From Neomoorella stamsii (GTDB taxonomy: Bacteria > Bacillota > DSM-521 > Neomoorellales > Neomoorellaceae), in assembly GCF_002995805.1 (NCBI RefSeq), contig NZ_PVXL01000007.1, positions 1 through 64,000 on the forward strand: a stretch of DNA of 64,000 bases, read 5' to 3'. Shown in pieces: positions 1-9,409 of the stretch (positions are counted from its first letter, which is position 1; every line of letters begins with the position of its first letter). Position numbers and translations under genes: made by a program. Below the pieces are notes generated by a model, which ran no database searches, was not told the DNA's origin, and saw only the letters and a program-made list of their open reading frames with translations.

Positions 1-100
1 ATTTCTTTTGCACCTCATTCATTCGGTTTCTCGCCTCCTGGTTGGTTTGTTTGTTTTGGTCTATTATTTTTTTACCAGGAGGCTTTTTTATTGGCAACAC

Positions 101-499
101 CTACCTTACATCATTACAGGAATGCTCCAGGGCCCTTTCCCAGGTGACGGTGTACATCTCCTTACCCTGGCGGCGGAGGGGTACCGTCGCCCGCTCCGGG
201 TGGTGCAGGGTTTTCCACTCATAAAGGCCCTTGAGGCACAGGTGGCCTTTATTTACCGGCGCGGCGGTATCAGGTTTGACGGCCACTGCCCGGCCGTCTT
301 TAACCCCCAGGTAAAGGCCGCAGCCGGTACCGCAATAACCGCAGGTGGTAGCCACCCAGCGGTCCACGGCTACTTCCACCTCGCCCTGGAAAAGGCTAAC
401 TATCCCTTGTTGTAACTCGGCCAGAGCCATCAGCAATCCCTCGTTTATTGCCAGAAATTCGCCCCGGAAAACTCTGGGGCCTGTCCCGGAAGAGTTCAC
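101..499 (-). pseudogene. N-terminal remnant of a molybdopterin oxidoreductase (formate dehydrogenase/nitrate reductase type)
   Basis: The 132-codon frame carries the [4Fe-4S] domain of the molybdopterin oxidoreductase family: Cys-x2-Cys-x3-Cys in CGYCGTGCG (about residues 53-61) and the fourth Cys in GHLCLKG (about 88). Intact family members run to several hundred residues, with the cofactor domains after the point where this frame ends at a TAG shortly after TWERALEH. No continuation is recognisable in the 100 bp left of the stop. The start is a GTG that overlaps the TGA of the upstream sigma-54 activator (GTGA), so the two genes were once one transcript. I read it as a truncated gene; a frameshifted remainder beyond the left edge cannot be excluded. 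Confidence 0.6.
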
Positions 500-2187
500 T
501 CAATACTGTAGCGTTTTAATTTCTGGTACAGGCCGGAAGGATGGATGCCCAGGAGCTTTGCCGCCTCCTGCTTATTACCCCCGGCGACCGCCAGGGCCCT
601 CTGGATGGCCTCCCTTTCAGCTTCAGCAACGGCCTCCTTCAATTCCAGGCCTGCATCTCTACCGCGCACCTGTTGCAGGGCCGCCGGCAGGTGTTCCCGG
701 CGGATAATGTCTTCCCCTGGCTCCAGGAAATTAAAGGCATGCTCCAGGACATTCTCCAGTTCGCGGACATTGCCCGGCCAGGTATAGCGGTAAAAAAGCT
801 CCTGCACCGCCGGGGCGAGGCCCCTGACGGCCATCCCATACCGGTTATTGAGGCGCCGTATAATGGCCGCCGTCAAAACCTCGATATCTTGCGGCCGCTC
901 CCGCAGGGGCGGTATATGCAGGGTCACCACCGCCAGGCGGTAATAAAGGTCGCGGCGAAACTTGCCGGCCGCCTCCAGAGCCAGGAGATCCTGGTTGGTG
1001 GCAGCAATAATCCTCACATCTACCTTGATAGTCTTACGTCCCCCGACCCGCTCAAAGGAACGTTCCTGCAAAGCCCTGAGGAGCTTGGGCTGCATACTCA
1101 AAGGCAGGTCACCGATTTCATCCAGGAATATGGTGCCGCCATCGGCCAGCTCAAACTTGCCGGGCTTACCGCCCCGGGCCGCCCCGGTAAAGGCCCCTTC
1201 TTCGTAGCCAAAGAGTTCGGCCTCCAGCAGGTTTTCCGGGATGGCCGCGCAGTTGATTTTAATCAGGGGCTCATTGCGGCGGGAGCTGGCCCGGTGGATG
1301 GCCTGGGCCAGCAATTCCTTCCCGGTACCGCTCTCGCCGGTAATTAAAACGTTAGCCTCGCCCCGGGCCACCCGGGCCGCCAGCTTTTTCAGCTGTACCA
1401 CGGCCAGGCTCGTCCCCAGTATCCCCTGCCAGGCGTCTTGTTCCCCATGGAGGGACGCTAGTTCCTGCTGGTAAAAGAGGACCTTGCCCTCTAAAACCTG
1501 CAGGCGCCGGGAAATATCCTTGAGGCCTGAAGCGGCCAGGTCTTCAACTGCCATGGCCTTGCCTACGGCACCCAGAAGGTTGCCGCTGGCATCTTTGACA
1601 GGCATTTCCGACAATAACAGTTTCTTGCCGGCATACTGGACCTCAAAGCCGACTACCGGTCGGCCAGTAGCCAGGACCTCCGGCAAGCGGCTGAAGGTTA
1701 AAACATCTCTTATCTCCCGGCCTGTCAGGACATCAGCCCTCTGGCCCAGGAGTTCGGCATACATCTGGTTGATACTGACGATTACACCCTGGCGGTTAAC
1801 CACCACCAGGTAGAGGGGAAAATCATCCAGGAGGGCGGCGTAGAGTTCATTAAGGGCCTCAAGGTGGGCTGCGTCCGGCTGTTCTTCCGTAAAAAGAACG
1901 ACGACTCCCCCCTGGCCGTCGGGGAAATAATCGACGCGGTAGTTTTTACCCCCGGCGGCAAAACAGGTTCCCTGGAGGGGGCGGCGGTGGGTAAAGACCT
2001 CGGCCAGACGCGTCTCCGGGAAGACCTCCGTCAGCCGCCGGCCCTTTAAATCCCGGCCGGCCAGCCCCAGGATGGCGGCAGCCAGGGAGTTGGCCACCAG
2101 GATGTGACCGCCGGCGTCGACATAGATCATTCCCTGCTGCAGCGCATTAAAGGTTTCTCCCCAGAAATCCCTGGCAGTCCCGGCCAT
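496..2187 (-). CDS. Sigma-54-dependent PAS-domain transcriptional activator
   Basis: This 563-residue enhancer-binding protein would open sigma-54 promoters in response to a signal sensed by its PAS domains. Two PAS-like regions occupy about residues 10-100 and 110-210, then a short coiled stretch, then the AAA+ domain (about 245-480) with Walker A GESGTGKE, the sigma-54 contact loop GAFTGA and Walker B TIFLDEIGDL. A Fis-type helix-turn-helix (KQEAAKLLGIHPSGLYQKL) ends the protein. The gene abuts and overlaps the molybdopterin enzyme remnant downstream, so it probably controlled that enzyme. No -24/-12 promoter was found in the short flanks. Family assignment is secure; the signal is unknown. 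Confidence 0.93.
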   Translation of the reverse strand: MAGTARDFWGETFNALQQGMIYVDAGGHILVANSLAAAILGLAGRDLKGRRLTEVFPETRLAEVFTHRRPLQGTCFAAGGKNYRVDYFPDGQGGVVVLFTEEQPDAAHLEALNELYAALLDDFPLYLVVVNRQGVIVSINQMYAELLGQRADVLTGREIRDVLTFSRLPEVLATGRPVVGFEVQYAGKKLLLSEMPVKDASGNLLGAVGKAMAVEDLAASGLKDISRRLQVLEGKVLFYQQELASLHGEQDAWQGILGTSLAVVQLKKLAARVARGEANVLITGESGTGKELLAQAIHRASSRRNEPLIKINCAAIPENLLEAELFGYEEGAFTGAARGGKPGKFELADGGTIFLDEIGDLPLSMQPKLLRALQERSFERVGGRKTIKVDVRIIAATNQDLLALEAAGKFRRDLYYRLAVVTLHIPPLRERPQDIEVLTAAIIRRLNNRYGMAVRGLAPAVQELFYRYTWPGNVRELENVLEHAFNFLEPGEDIIRREHLPAALQQVRGRDAGLELKEAVAEAEREAIQRALAVAGGNKQEAAKLLGIHPSGLYQKLKRYSIE

Positions 2188-2306
2188 TATTCTCCCCTCC
2201 CTGTATGGTCAGCCTTGTTCTCTCATTATGTTAACATTTCGTTCCCCTGACTGCAACCCGGCCAGGCATTCCTCCCCTTATGAACAGGGCACAGCATTCC
2301 ATATCT

Positions 2307-3005
2307 TCAAACCTGCCGCAGGGCAAAATAAAGGAGGAGAATCATAATGGTATTCCAGGTAGCATGGGCAACGATGGGGGTTAGGATATTTCCTGTCCGC
2401 TCATAAAGGTAAGCCAGGCCCATGCCGCCGAGAGCAAGGGGCAAGAAACGCACCAGGTCCAGGTGCAGGAGGGCAAAGATCAGGCCGCTCCCCAGAAGGC
2501 CCCTGACAAAGCCGTAGCGGGCTTTGAGGGCCGGGAAGAGAAACCCCCGGAAATAGAGTTCTTCTGTAACGGGAGCCAGAAAAGCACCGAGAAATAGCGG
2601 TATAATCAGGTCACGGGGCTGCCTGGCGTTGATGACCAGTTCGGTAAAGGGCTGGGGGGCTTGGTCGGGTAAAAAGAACTGTAACAGACTGCCGATAATA
2701 ACTACCAGTAGAAATAAAACCAGGCCGCCTCCCAGGCCTGAAGCTATGGCCCGGACCAAAGAAGCGGCTTTTAAACCTACAGCTTCCAGGCCCAGGCCGT
2801 TTTTCTTGCGCACGAAATAATGCAGTCCCCCCAGGACGGCCGCCCCCTGGGCCAGGCCCACCAGCAGGTAACGGTAGGCCAGGGGTAACCAGGAAGCAAA
2901 GAACCGGACCATTAACGCCGTACCATAACCTGCCGCCAGCATCCCCAGTAATACCAGGAGACACTGCCGTAAATTCCAGGGCATTTTCTCCGTTTCTCCT
3001 GTCAT
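2307..3005 (-). CDS. CPBP/CAAX family intramembrane metalloprotease
   Basis: A polytopic membrane protein of about 232 residues with the CPBP (Abi) glutamyl-protease signature: the EExxxR motif in TEELYFRGFLFP (about residue 150), a later histidine in ALLHLD, and a final conserved HATWN in the last helix. About seven hydrophobic segments are visible. I chose ATG 3005 because GAGGTGG lies 5 bases upstream; a GTG three codons earlier would sit inside that site. Family members process membrane or peptide substrates, and bacterial ones are often linked to bacteriocin self-immunity, but nothing here identifies a substrate. It is a single gene with no obvious operon partner. Confidence 0.85.
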   Translation of the reverse strand: MTGETEKMPWNLRQCLLVLLGMLAAGYGTALMVRFFASWLPLAYRYLLVGLAQGAAVLGGLHYFVRKKNGLGLEAVGLKAASLVRAIASGLGGGLVLFLLVVIIGSLLQFFLPDQAPQPFTELVINARQPRDLIIPLFLGAFLAPVTEELYFRGFLFPALKARYGFVRGLLGSGLIFALLHLDLVRFLPLALGGMGLAYLYERTGNILTPIVAHATWNTIMILLLYFALRQV

Positions 3006-3093
3006 AAATTCCACCTCATTAAGCCTTTAACTAAACGGGCCTTATGGCCTAAATATATAACAACCCCGGGTGTTTGAAAAGCCTTTATAGAAA

Positions 3094-5058
3094 TTATGCC
3101 AGCAACTGACGCCTCCGTGCGAGGTATTTTTCCACGGCGCTAACAAAGGTGGCATGGGACCAGGTTAAAGGGGAAACCGACAGGGGTTCGCCGGTAAAGG
3201 GGTGCAGTTGCTCCGGGAGCATCCCCGCCGGCGTTGCCCGTTCTGCCGCCCAGGTGAGAATGGCACGGGCCGCGGCCAGGTCATTTAAATTTTGCGCCCG
3301 TAAGGAGTGCCACTCGGCCAGCCACAGGGTACAGATAAACCATGGGTTACCCGGGGCCACCTGGAGGTTATCGCTTTTACGGAAGTAGTAATCCCCGGTA
3401 TAGCGGGCCACTCCTCCTATTTCCGTCTTGACCTGCAGTCCTTCCTCCACTGCCGCCATAGTCCGGGACAGGCGCGGGTCAGCCAGAGGCACTGCTTCCA
3501 GCAGGGCCAGGGCCGTGAGGCTGGCATCCAGGGTAAAATCAGGCACCAGGCGGCCGTCATCTTCCCTGTAAATACCCCGGATGAAACGCCCCAGGTCCGG
3601 GGAATATAGGTGTTCGCTAATACCCACACCGACCTCCACCGCCGCCCGCCGGTAACGGTCTTCCAGGCCTACGTCACCAGCCAGGCGCGCCATATCGGCA
3701 GCGGCAAGTAGCCCGGCGTAGACGGCGGCAGAAGTAAAGGTAAAGATGCCTCGCCGCTCTTCCCAGAGGTCATAGCTCGGCAGGGGCAGGCCCAGGTCTG
3801 GATAGCGGTAATCTACCAGGAAATCGGCTGCCGGCCGTACCAGGGCCGGGTAGAGGTCGTGGATGAGACCCCAGTTCCGCCCCAGGCGGAAGGACTGGCC
3901 CAGGGCCCAGAGGACCAGGGCTGTTTCATCTTCCTGGATGGGCAAAATGCGCTCACCCCGGTGCACCGGCGGTAACCAGCTGGATCCCAGGCTGCCGTCA
4001 GGATTGTATTTTTGATAAAAAAAGCCGTCCTGCTCCAGCACCCGGGAGCAATAATAAAAAAAGCTGGCCGTTAACTCGCCATAGCCGGCCTGGTCCAGGG
4101 CACTGGCTACCAGGGCCCCATCCCGGGGCCAGCAGTAGCCGTAGTGATCCCGGGCTTCCGCCAGGATGTCGCTATCGGTAGCCGCCAGGATCGCCCCCCG
4201 GTTGTCAATCTGGGTGCGCACGACCAGGAGGCTGCGGTGGTAGAGGTCAACTACCGCCGGGGGTAAATCGGCAAAGTCGCGTCCATTTTTATAGACCCAA
4301 CCCCGCCAGTAGGCCGCCGTGGCTGCCAGCAGGTTTTTTACCCCCTGGGACAGCACCCAGTTATTTAGCTCTCCGGCAGCCGTAAAGTTCTCGGCAGCCA
4401 CAATCCAGTAGGTAATCTCTCCCCTCTCTCCCGCGGACAGCTGCAGGCGAAAGCTAAAGGTACTGTCTACCGAACCGTGGTGGATGGGATGGCCTTCCAG
4501 CCAGCCGTCCTCGGCATCCCGCCAGGTACCCTCGGCACCACGAAAGCGCTTGTTACCGGTGGCATACTGGAAAAAAATATTGGCCCCAGCACGGCCATTG
4601 ATTAAAAGGTATAGTCCCCTTTTATAATGAAGCAACACCTTCTGGTCCGGCAGGTAAGTCACTGTATCGCCGATGGGGGATTCATTTAAAGTAAAATCAT
4701 GATAAAAAAACAGCCGCACTTCCCGGGAGCGGCCCGCCAGGTTGTGAACCGTGATCCGGGCCAGGTAAATATCTTCCTGAAAATGGACGGCGTTGTTAAT
4801 ATTTATTTCCAGTTCCATATCCTTATGCCTGGCCCGGCAATGGCCTACCAGGGTATCCGCTTCATAACCTACCTGCCGCTCCCACTCCCGGCTTCCCAGC
4901 CAGCTAAAATGGCCATCCACCCAGCAGCCCAGGCGATTTCTTTCCCCGCCAATGTGATTGGGCCAGCCAACATAAGGGTAATATAAGTCACGCATATTAA
5001 ATTCAGCATCAAAATTAATCAACAAACGCCCGTTCCCCAGGGCCAGTTCTCGCGGCAT
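3094..5058 (-). CDS. Glycoside hydrolase family 15 glucoamylase-type protein
   Basis: The 654-residue protein has the two-part GH15 layout: an N-terminal beta-sandwich (about 1-260) and an (alpha/alpha)6 barrel (about 270-650). Barrel motifs are YCWPRDGALVASAL (about 313-326), the proposed general acid in LWEERRG (about 435) and the second catalytic Glu in LPEQLHPFTGEP (about 615). Expected activity is release of glucose from alpha-glucans or trehalose-like glycosides. There is no signal peptide, so action should be cytoplasmic. It is divergent from the DUF4912 gene and close to a GH57 branching enzyme, which points to turnover of an internal glycogen-like polymer. Confidence 0.9.
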   Translation of the reverse strand: MPRELALGNGRLLINFDAEFNMRDLYYPYVGWPNHIGGERNRLGCWVDGHFSWLGSREWERQVGYEADTLVGHCRARHKDMELEININNAVHFQEDIYLARITVHNLAGRSREVRLFFYHDFTLNESPIGDTVTYLPDQKVLLHYKRGLYLLINGRAGANIFFQYATGNKRFRGAEGTWRDAEDGWLEGHPIHHGSVDSTFSFRLQLSAGERGEITYWIVAAENFTAAGELNNWVLSQGVKNLLAATAAYWRGWVYKNGRDFADLPPAVVDLYHRSLLVVRTQIDNRGAILAATDSDILAEARDHYGYCWPRDGALVASALDQAGYGELTASFFYYCSRVLEQDGFFYQKYNPDGSLGSSWLPPVHRGERILPIQEDETALVLWALGQSFRLGRNWGLIHDLYPALVRPAADFLVDYRYPDLGLPLPSYDLWEERRGIFTFTSAAVYAGLLAAADMARLAGDVGLEDRYRRAAVEVGVGISEHLYSPDLGRFIRGIYREDDGRLVPDFTLDASLTALALLEAVPLADPRLSRTMAAVEEGLQVKTEIGGVARYTGDYYFRKSDNLQVAPGNPWFICTLWLAEWHSLRAQNLNDLAAARAILTWAAERATPAGMLPEQLHPFTGEPLSVSPLTWSHATFVSAVEKYLARRRQLLA

Positions 5059-5177
5059 GGTTCTCGCCCCTTCACTTTCCTCATCTTAACGGCAATAAAG
5101 TAAAGGTAAGTGGATATACTAAGCGATGAGTTTAACGGTCCTTTAGCATTATTCCACCAGAGAGCGGGGATTATTGC

Positions 5178-5774
5178 ATGATAACCTTTATTGTCCTGTT
5201 AATCATAGCCATCCTGGCCGGGGCGCTCTTCTGGTACCGGCGCTGGCAGACCGCCCGCCCGGCAGCCAAACCCTTGCCAGTCCCGGCACCGGCAGGCCGG
5301 GAGTTGCCGGCAAAATATGGTAAAGACGAAGTTGTCCTCATGGTCAAGGACCCCTACTGGCTCTATGCCTACTGGGAATTAAGCGATGCCAAAAAGGAGG
5401 AGCTTAAGCGCCGCTTTGGCCCGGGTGCCTGGGAAAAATCCCGTCCTTTACTCAGGGTTTACGACCTTACCAACCACCCCTACGATTTTCTCCAGGCACC
5501 CTTTTTTGAAATTGCCATTACGGACATGGCCGACAACTGGTATATCCATACCGGTAAACCCTCCAGCACCTTTTGCGTTGACCTGGGACGCTGGTTTCCT
5601 GAATATGGTTTTGTTACCATAGCCCGGTCCAATATCGTCACTACCCCGGCAGATAAACCCAGCAGCGTTATTGACCCCTTATGGCCGCCCCTGGAAGTCT
5701 GCTGGCAGGCGGTGGAACGTTACGGTAAAGCCAGGGGTTTCAGCTCTCCCCAGCTGGTGAAAACACAAAAATAA
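5178..5774 (+). CDS. DUF4912 domain protein with N-terminal membrane anchor
   Basis: A 198-residue protein. Residues 1-20 form one hydrophobic segment (IVLLIIAILAGALFWY), followed by a basic Pro/Ala-rich linker and then a DUF4912 domain from about residue 50, recognised by VLMVKDPYWLYAYWELSD and LRVYDLT. DUF4912 has no established biochemical function; in clostridia it is commonly found beside glycan-metabolism genes, and here it lies between a GH15 gene and a GH57 branching enzyme. The anchor places the domain at the membrane. A GCGGGGA ribosome site precedes the ATG. Confidence 0.85.
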   Translation: MITFIVLLIIAILAGALFWYRRWQTARPAAKPLPVPAPAGRELPAKYGKDEVVLMVKDPYWLYAYWELSDAKKEELKRRFGPGAWEKSRPLLRVYDLTNHPYDFLQAPFFEIAITDMADNWYIHTGKPSSTFCVDLGRWFPEYGFVTIARSNIVTTPADKPSSVIDPLWPPLEVCWQAVERYGKARGFSSPQLVKTQK

Positions 5775-5815
5775 GGACGGATTCCCTTTAATCAAGGACC
5801 CGTCCCTATTATTTA
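5775..5815 (+). terminator. Stem-loop after the DUF4912 gene
   Basis: GGACGG at 5775-5780 pairs with CCGTCC at 5800-5805 around an inner TCCCTT/AAGGA stem, followed by an AT-rich CTATTATTT. It directly follows the stop codon. The uridine tract is broken, so it may be a weak terminator. Confidence 0.45.
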
Positions 5816-5938
5816 CATAAAGTCCTCTCTGAAGGCTTCCCAGGCCATCAAGTGCATGGGAGTTATCCTGGGGGCTCAAGCAGAATGCCAACCAGCGCTT
5901 CCTGGCTGCTTGTATGAATGTATGAAAGGAAGAGACCT

Positions 5939-7525
5939 ATGCCCCGTGGTTATGTCGCCCTGGTTTTACACGCCCATTTACCCTACGTCCGTGACACGGA
6001 AGACGACTTTTCCCTGGCCGAAAAATGGTTCCATGAAGCCGTCACCGAAACCTATATCCCCTTGATCCATGTCTGCCAGCGCCTCAACCAGGACCGGGTA
6101 CCCTATAAATTGACCATCTCTTTAAGCCCGCCTTTGACTGCTATGATGGCCGATAACCTGGTCCAGGAGCATTACCGCCGTTACCTGGAACGCCTGCGGG
6201 AGCTGGCCGCCCGTGAGGTCTGGCGCACTAGGAGCGACCCGCGTTTCCACCTGGTGGCCCGCATGTACCAGGACCTTTTTGAACAGACCTACCGTACTTA
6301 CCGGGCCTATGACGGCAACCTGATCAATGCCTTCCGGGAAATCCAGGATAGCGGCAACGTGGAGATAATCACCTGCGCCGCCACCCATGGTTACTTGCCT
6401 TTAATCGGCCTGCAACGGGAGGTAGTCCGCGCCCAGGTGGAGGTAGCCGTCAACAACCACCGCCGCCTATTTGGCCGGCCACCGGCGGGCCTGTGGCTGC
6501 CCGAATGTGCCTATAATCCGGGAGATGACGCCATTTTAAGGGATTACGGCATCAAATACTTCTTCGTCGACGCCCACGGCCTCCTTTACGCCACGCCGCG
6601 GCCCCGCTACAGCATTTTTGCCCCCGTCTACACCCCGGCAGGAGTTGCTGCCTTCGGCCGCGACCTGGAGTCTTCGGAGCAGGTATGGAGTGCCCAGGAA
6701 GGCTACCCTGGAGACTTCGATTACCGGGAGTTTTACCGGGATATTGGTTATGACCTGGATTTTGAGTATATCAAGCCGTACATCCATCCGTCGGGCCTAC
6801 GCCTGGATACGGGCATAAAATACTATCGCATCACCGGCAAGTCCAACTATAAAGAGCCTTACGTCCCGGAATGGGCCAGTTTTAAAGCCCATACCCATGC
6901 CGGCAACTTCTTATTTAACCGGGAACACCAGATTAACTACCTGGCCGGTTACATGGACCGGCCGCCCCTCATTGTCTGCCCCTATGACGCTGAGCTTTTC
7001 GGTCACTGGTGGTTCGAGGGACCCCAGTTCCTGGAATCGCTCTTCCGCCAGGTGGCGGGGCTCACCCATCAACCCTTTAACTTTATCACGCCGAGCGAGT
7101 ACCTGGAGCGTTTCCCCGTCAACCAGCCGGCCACGCCCTGCATGTCCAGCTGGGGGAATAACGGTTATAACGAGGTCTGGCTGGAGGGTTCCAACGATTG
7201 GATTTACCGCCATCTCCACCACGCCGCTGACGAAATGATCCGCCTGGCCAACCAGTACCAGACCGCCGAAGGCCTGTTGCTGCGCGCCTTAAACCAGGCC
7301 GCCCGGGAACTCCTGGTGGCCCAGAGCAGCGATTGGGCCTTTATCATGAAAACTGGCACCATGGTAGATTACGCCGTCCAGCGGACGAAAAAACACCTGC
7401 TCAATTTCTGGTACCTTACCCGTTCCATCGATAAAAATGCCATGGACCCGGAGAAGGTGCAGGCCATGGAGGAAGGTAATAATATATTCCCGGATCTAAA
7501 CTACCGGGTCTTCGCCAGCCAGTAG
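5939..7525 (+). CDS. GH57 1,4-alpha-glucan branching enzyme
   Basis: About 528 residues of the GH57 branching-enzyme type, with a C-terminal DUF1957-like helical region. The protein opens with GYVALVLHAHLPYVR, the family's first conserved region. The catalytic nucleophile Glu is in GLWLPECAYNPG and the acid/base Asp in CPYDAELFGHWWFEGPQF. ATG 5939 is preferred over ATG 5918 because AAAGGAAGAG sits just upstream and homologues normally begin a few residues before the LHAH motif. It would introduce alpha-1,6 branches into glycogen. The neighbouring GH15 enzyme would act on the same polymer. No other glycogen genes are in the window. Confidence 0.92.
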   Translation: MPRGYVALVLHAHLPYVRDTEDDFSLAEKWFHEAVTETYIPLIHVCQRLNQDRVPYKLTISLSPPLTAMMADNLVQEHYRRYLERLRELAAREVWRTRSDPRFHLVARMYQDLFEQTYRTYRAYDGNLINAFREIQDSGNVEIITCAATHGYLPLIGLQREVVRAQVEVAVNNHRRLFGRPPAGLWLPECAYNPGDDAILRDYGIKYFFVDAHGLLYATPRPRYSIFAPVYTPAGVAAFGRDLESSEQVWSAQEGYPGDFDYREFYRDIGYDLDFEYIKPYIHPSGLRLDTGIKYYRITGKSNYKEPYVPEWASFKAHTHAGNFLFNREHQINYLAGYMDRPPLIVCPYDAELFGHWWFEGPQFLESLFRQVAGLTHQPFNFITPSEYLERFPVNQPATPCMSSWGNNGYNEVWLEGSNDWIYRHLHHAADEMIRLANQYQTAEGLLLRALNQAARELLVAQSSDWAFIMKTGTMVDYAVQRTKKHLLNFWYLTRSIDKNAMDPEKVQAMEEGNNIFPDLNYRVFASQ

Positions 7526-7530
7526 ATGAC

Positions 7531-7577
7531 GCAGGCATGGTCCGGGTGGTGTAGGTCCGAACCACGACAAGGCCTGC
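7531..7577. terminator. Nested hairpin between convergent genes
   Basis: GCAGGC (7531-7536) pairs with GCCTGC (7572-7577), and GTGGT (7546-7550) pairs with ACCAC (7561-7565). It lies in the 56-bp gap between two converging genes and could end transcription from both sides, but no T-run follows on either strand. Confidence 0.35.
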
Positions 7578-7581
7578 TTCC

Positions 7582-8262
7582 CTATAAGGCTCCTGGGCAA
7601 CAGGTCAAAGGCACCCCGGCCGGGATAGCCATCTGCAGACGCCTTTCCACTTCCGGCCAGTTGACATGCTGCCACCAGGCCTTGACATAGTCGGCGCGCC
7701 GGTTCTGGTAGTCCAGGTAATAAGCATGCTCCCACACATCCAGCACCAGGATGGGGATGCCACCCCACTGGGTCAAATCCTGGTGCTTCTCTGCTGTCAG
7801 GATCTCCAGACGACCCCAGGCCGGCTGCCAGATTAAAATCGCCCAGCCGGAGCCTTCCACATCAATAGCCGCTTTCATAAACTGCTCCTGGAAGGCCGTC
7901 ATGCTACCAAAATAACTATTTATTTTCTCCCGCAGTAAACTACCCGGCCCGCTCCCGCTCCAGGGGGCCATTACCGTCCAGTAGATGCTGTGCAGGATGT
8001 GCCCGGACCCGTGAAACGCCAGTTCCCGCTCCCAGTGCTTCACCAGGGAAAAGTCTCCTTTCTGCCGCGCTTCAACCAGCTTTAGCTCCGCTTTGTTGAG
8101 CCCCTCGACATAAGCCAGGTGATGGCGGTCATGGTGGGTGCGCAGTTGCCTTTCGCTGATTACCGGTTCTAAAGCATTATATGGGTAAGGCAGGGGCGGC
8201 AGCCGGTGCCCGCCGGGAGGAACCGCCTGCCATGACGGCCACCAGCTTTGTGTTTCGGCCAT
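7582..8262 (-). CDS. sodA: Fe/Mn-type superoxide dismutase
   Basis: A 226-residue protein of the iron/manganese SOD family. Metal ligands are all present: His in RTHHDRHHLAYV, His in GHILHSIYW, Asp and His in LDVWEHAYYLDYQNRR. It converts superoxide to O2 and H2O2 in the cytoplasm. ATG 8262 fits a GGGAGTGG ribosome site better than the in-frame GTG three codons upstream. The first 20 or so residues are Pro/Gly-rich and precede the canonical PYPYNALEP opening, which is slightly long for the family. Whether it uses Fe or Mn cannot be read from sequence alone. An SOD in a strict anaerobe serves occasional air exposure. Confidence 0.92.
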   Translation of the reverse strand: MAETQSWWPSWQAVPPGGHRLPPLPYPYNALEPVISERQLRTHHDRHHLAYVEGLNKAELKLVEARQKGDFSLVKHWERELAFHGSGHILHSIYWTVMAPWSGSGPGSLLREKINSYFGSMTAFQEQFMKAAIDVEGSGWAILIWQPAWGRLEILTAEKHQDLTQWGGIPILVLDVWEHAYYLDYQNRRADYVKAWWQHVNWPEVERRLQMAIPAGVPLTCCPGAL

Positions 8263-8340
8263 GCAAACCACTCCCGGAAATTGTTTCCTTATATGCTATG
8301 CAATCCTGGGTTGGAGTGGTATTAGCATTCTGTAGCCTGA

Positions 8341-9252
8341 CTACTCGGCAAGGCGGAAATGGGGGCTGGCCCGGCGGGCTGCCTCTAAAGCCTCTTTAAA
8401 CTCTTCTCTGGTAATCCGCCGGCTCAAAGGACCGTAGCGGTAAGCCTCGCTGGCCGGGTAATACTGGTTCATGACGTTGATGTAGGCATAGGGTGAGATT
8501 TCCCGGGCGATAAATTCCATGACCTCCCTGGTTCCGGCCAGGCCCCCCGGCAGGACCAGGTGACGGATAATTAACCCCCGCCTTGCTATTCCCTCTTCAT
8601 CTACCTGCAGGTCGCCCACCTGGCGCTGCATTTCTTTGATGGCTTCCTTAGCCACCTGGGGATAATCCGGCACATGGGAAAGGCGTTTGCCAACATCAGG
8701 TTCAGCATACTTAAAGTCCGGCATGTAGATGTCTATAAGGCCCTCAATCTGCTCCAGGGTCGCCTTCTCTTCATAACCACCGCAGTTATAGACCAGGGGT
8801 AACCTCAGGCCTCTTGCGGCGGCAATGGCCAGGGCGGCGATAATCTGGGGGACATAATGGGAAGGTGTAACCAGGTTGATGTTATGGCAGCCCCTGGCCT
8901 GTAAGGAGAGCATAATGCGAGCCAGCTTCTCCAGGGAAACCTTTTCGCCATGGTGCCCACGGCTGATATCGAAGTTCTGACAAAAGACACAACCCAGGTT
9001 ACAGTGGCTGAAGAAAATGGTCCCTGAGCCACCCCTACCCACCAGGGGCGGTTCCTCGCCAAAGTGGGGGCCATAGCCGCCGATCTCCACCTCCAGGCCA
9101 GCCCGGCAAAAGCCCAGCTCTCCTTTTTGCCGGTTAACATGACAATGGTGGGGACAAACAGTGCAATCCTTAAGGAGCTTCATGAGCCCGGCGGCCAGTT
9201 CCTTCAGCCTGCCGCTCCTGGAACTATCAAGATAACCCGGATAGGCAGCCAC
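8341..9252 (-). CDS. Radical SAM protein, PflA-like (pyruvate formate-lyase activase family)
   Basis: 303 residues. The radical SAM cluster motif CNLGCVFCQN (about 83-92) follows an N-terminal cysteine-rich segment CTVCPHHCHVNRQKGELGFC that resembles the extra Fe-S region of PflA-like activases. The rest fits a partial TIM barrel. It likely generates a 5'-deoxyadenosyl radical on an unknown protein or small-molecule target. No glycyl-radical enzyme lies nearby, so pairing is unresolved. The start is GTG with a GGGGG ribosome site. It appears to be transcribed alone. Confidence 0.82.
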   Translation of the reverse strand: MAAYPGYLDSSRSGRLKELAAGLMKLLKDCTVCPHHCHVNRQKGELGFCRAGLEVEIGGYGPHFGEEPPLVGRGGSGTIFFSHCNLGCVFCQNFDISRGHHGEKVSLEKLARIMLSLQARGCHNINLVTPSHYVPQIIAALAIAAARGLRLPLVYNCGGYEEKATLEQIEGLIDIYMPDFKYAEPDVGKRLSHVPDYPQVAKEAIKEMQRQVGDLQVDEEGIARRGLIIRHLVLPGGLAGTREVMEFIAREISPYAYINVMNQYYPASEAYRYGPLSRRITREEFKEALEAARRASPHFRLAE

Positions 9253-9342
9253 AATGGTCCCCCTTTAAGCCGGTATTTCTTTGCTTAGGGTAACCTGAGT
9301 CTTATTTTTTTAGCCCTGGCAAGAGGATTCCCAGTGGTAGGT

Positions 9343-9390
9343 TCTCGTCATAATATGGTAAAATAATTACGAGACAAATATTTCGGTCTC
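9343..9390 (+). promoter_or_regulatory. Nested palindromes upstream of the hepT remnant (probable operator)
   Basis: TCTCGT (9343-9348) pairs with ACGAGA (9369-9374) around a TAAAAT -10-like box, and GAGAC (371-375 of the same stretch) pairs with GTCTC (9386-9390). Such symmetry over a promoter is typical of autoregulated toxin-antitoxin loci. The AAAAAGGAG ribosome site follows. Confidence 0.4.
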
Positions 9391-9409
9391 AAAAAGGAGT
9401 TAAAGCCCT

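Noticed and set aside
1-100. Gene at the left edge
   Set aside because: The short frames here have no coding character; I see nothing supportable in the first 100 bp.
541-1347. Long plus-strand frame (268 codons) opposite the sigma-54 activator
   Set aside because: It mirrors the codon pattern of the activator's AAA+ domain and has no family match or ribosome site.
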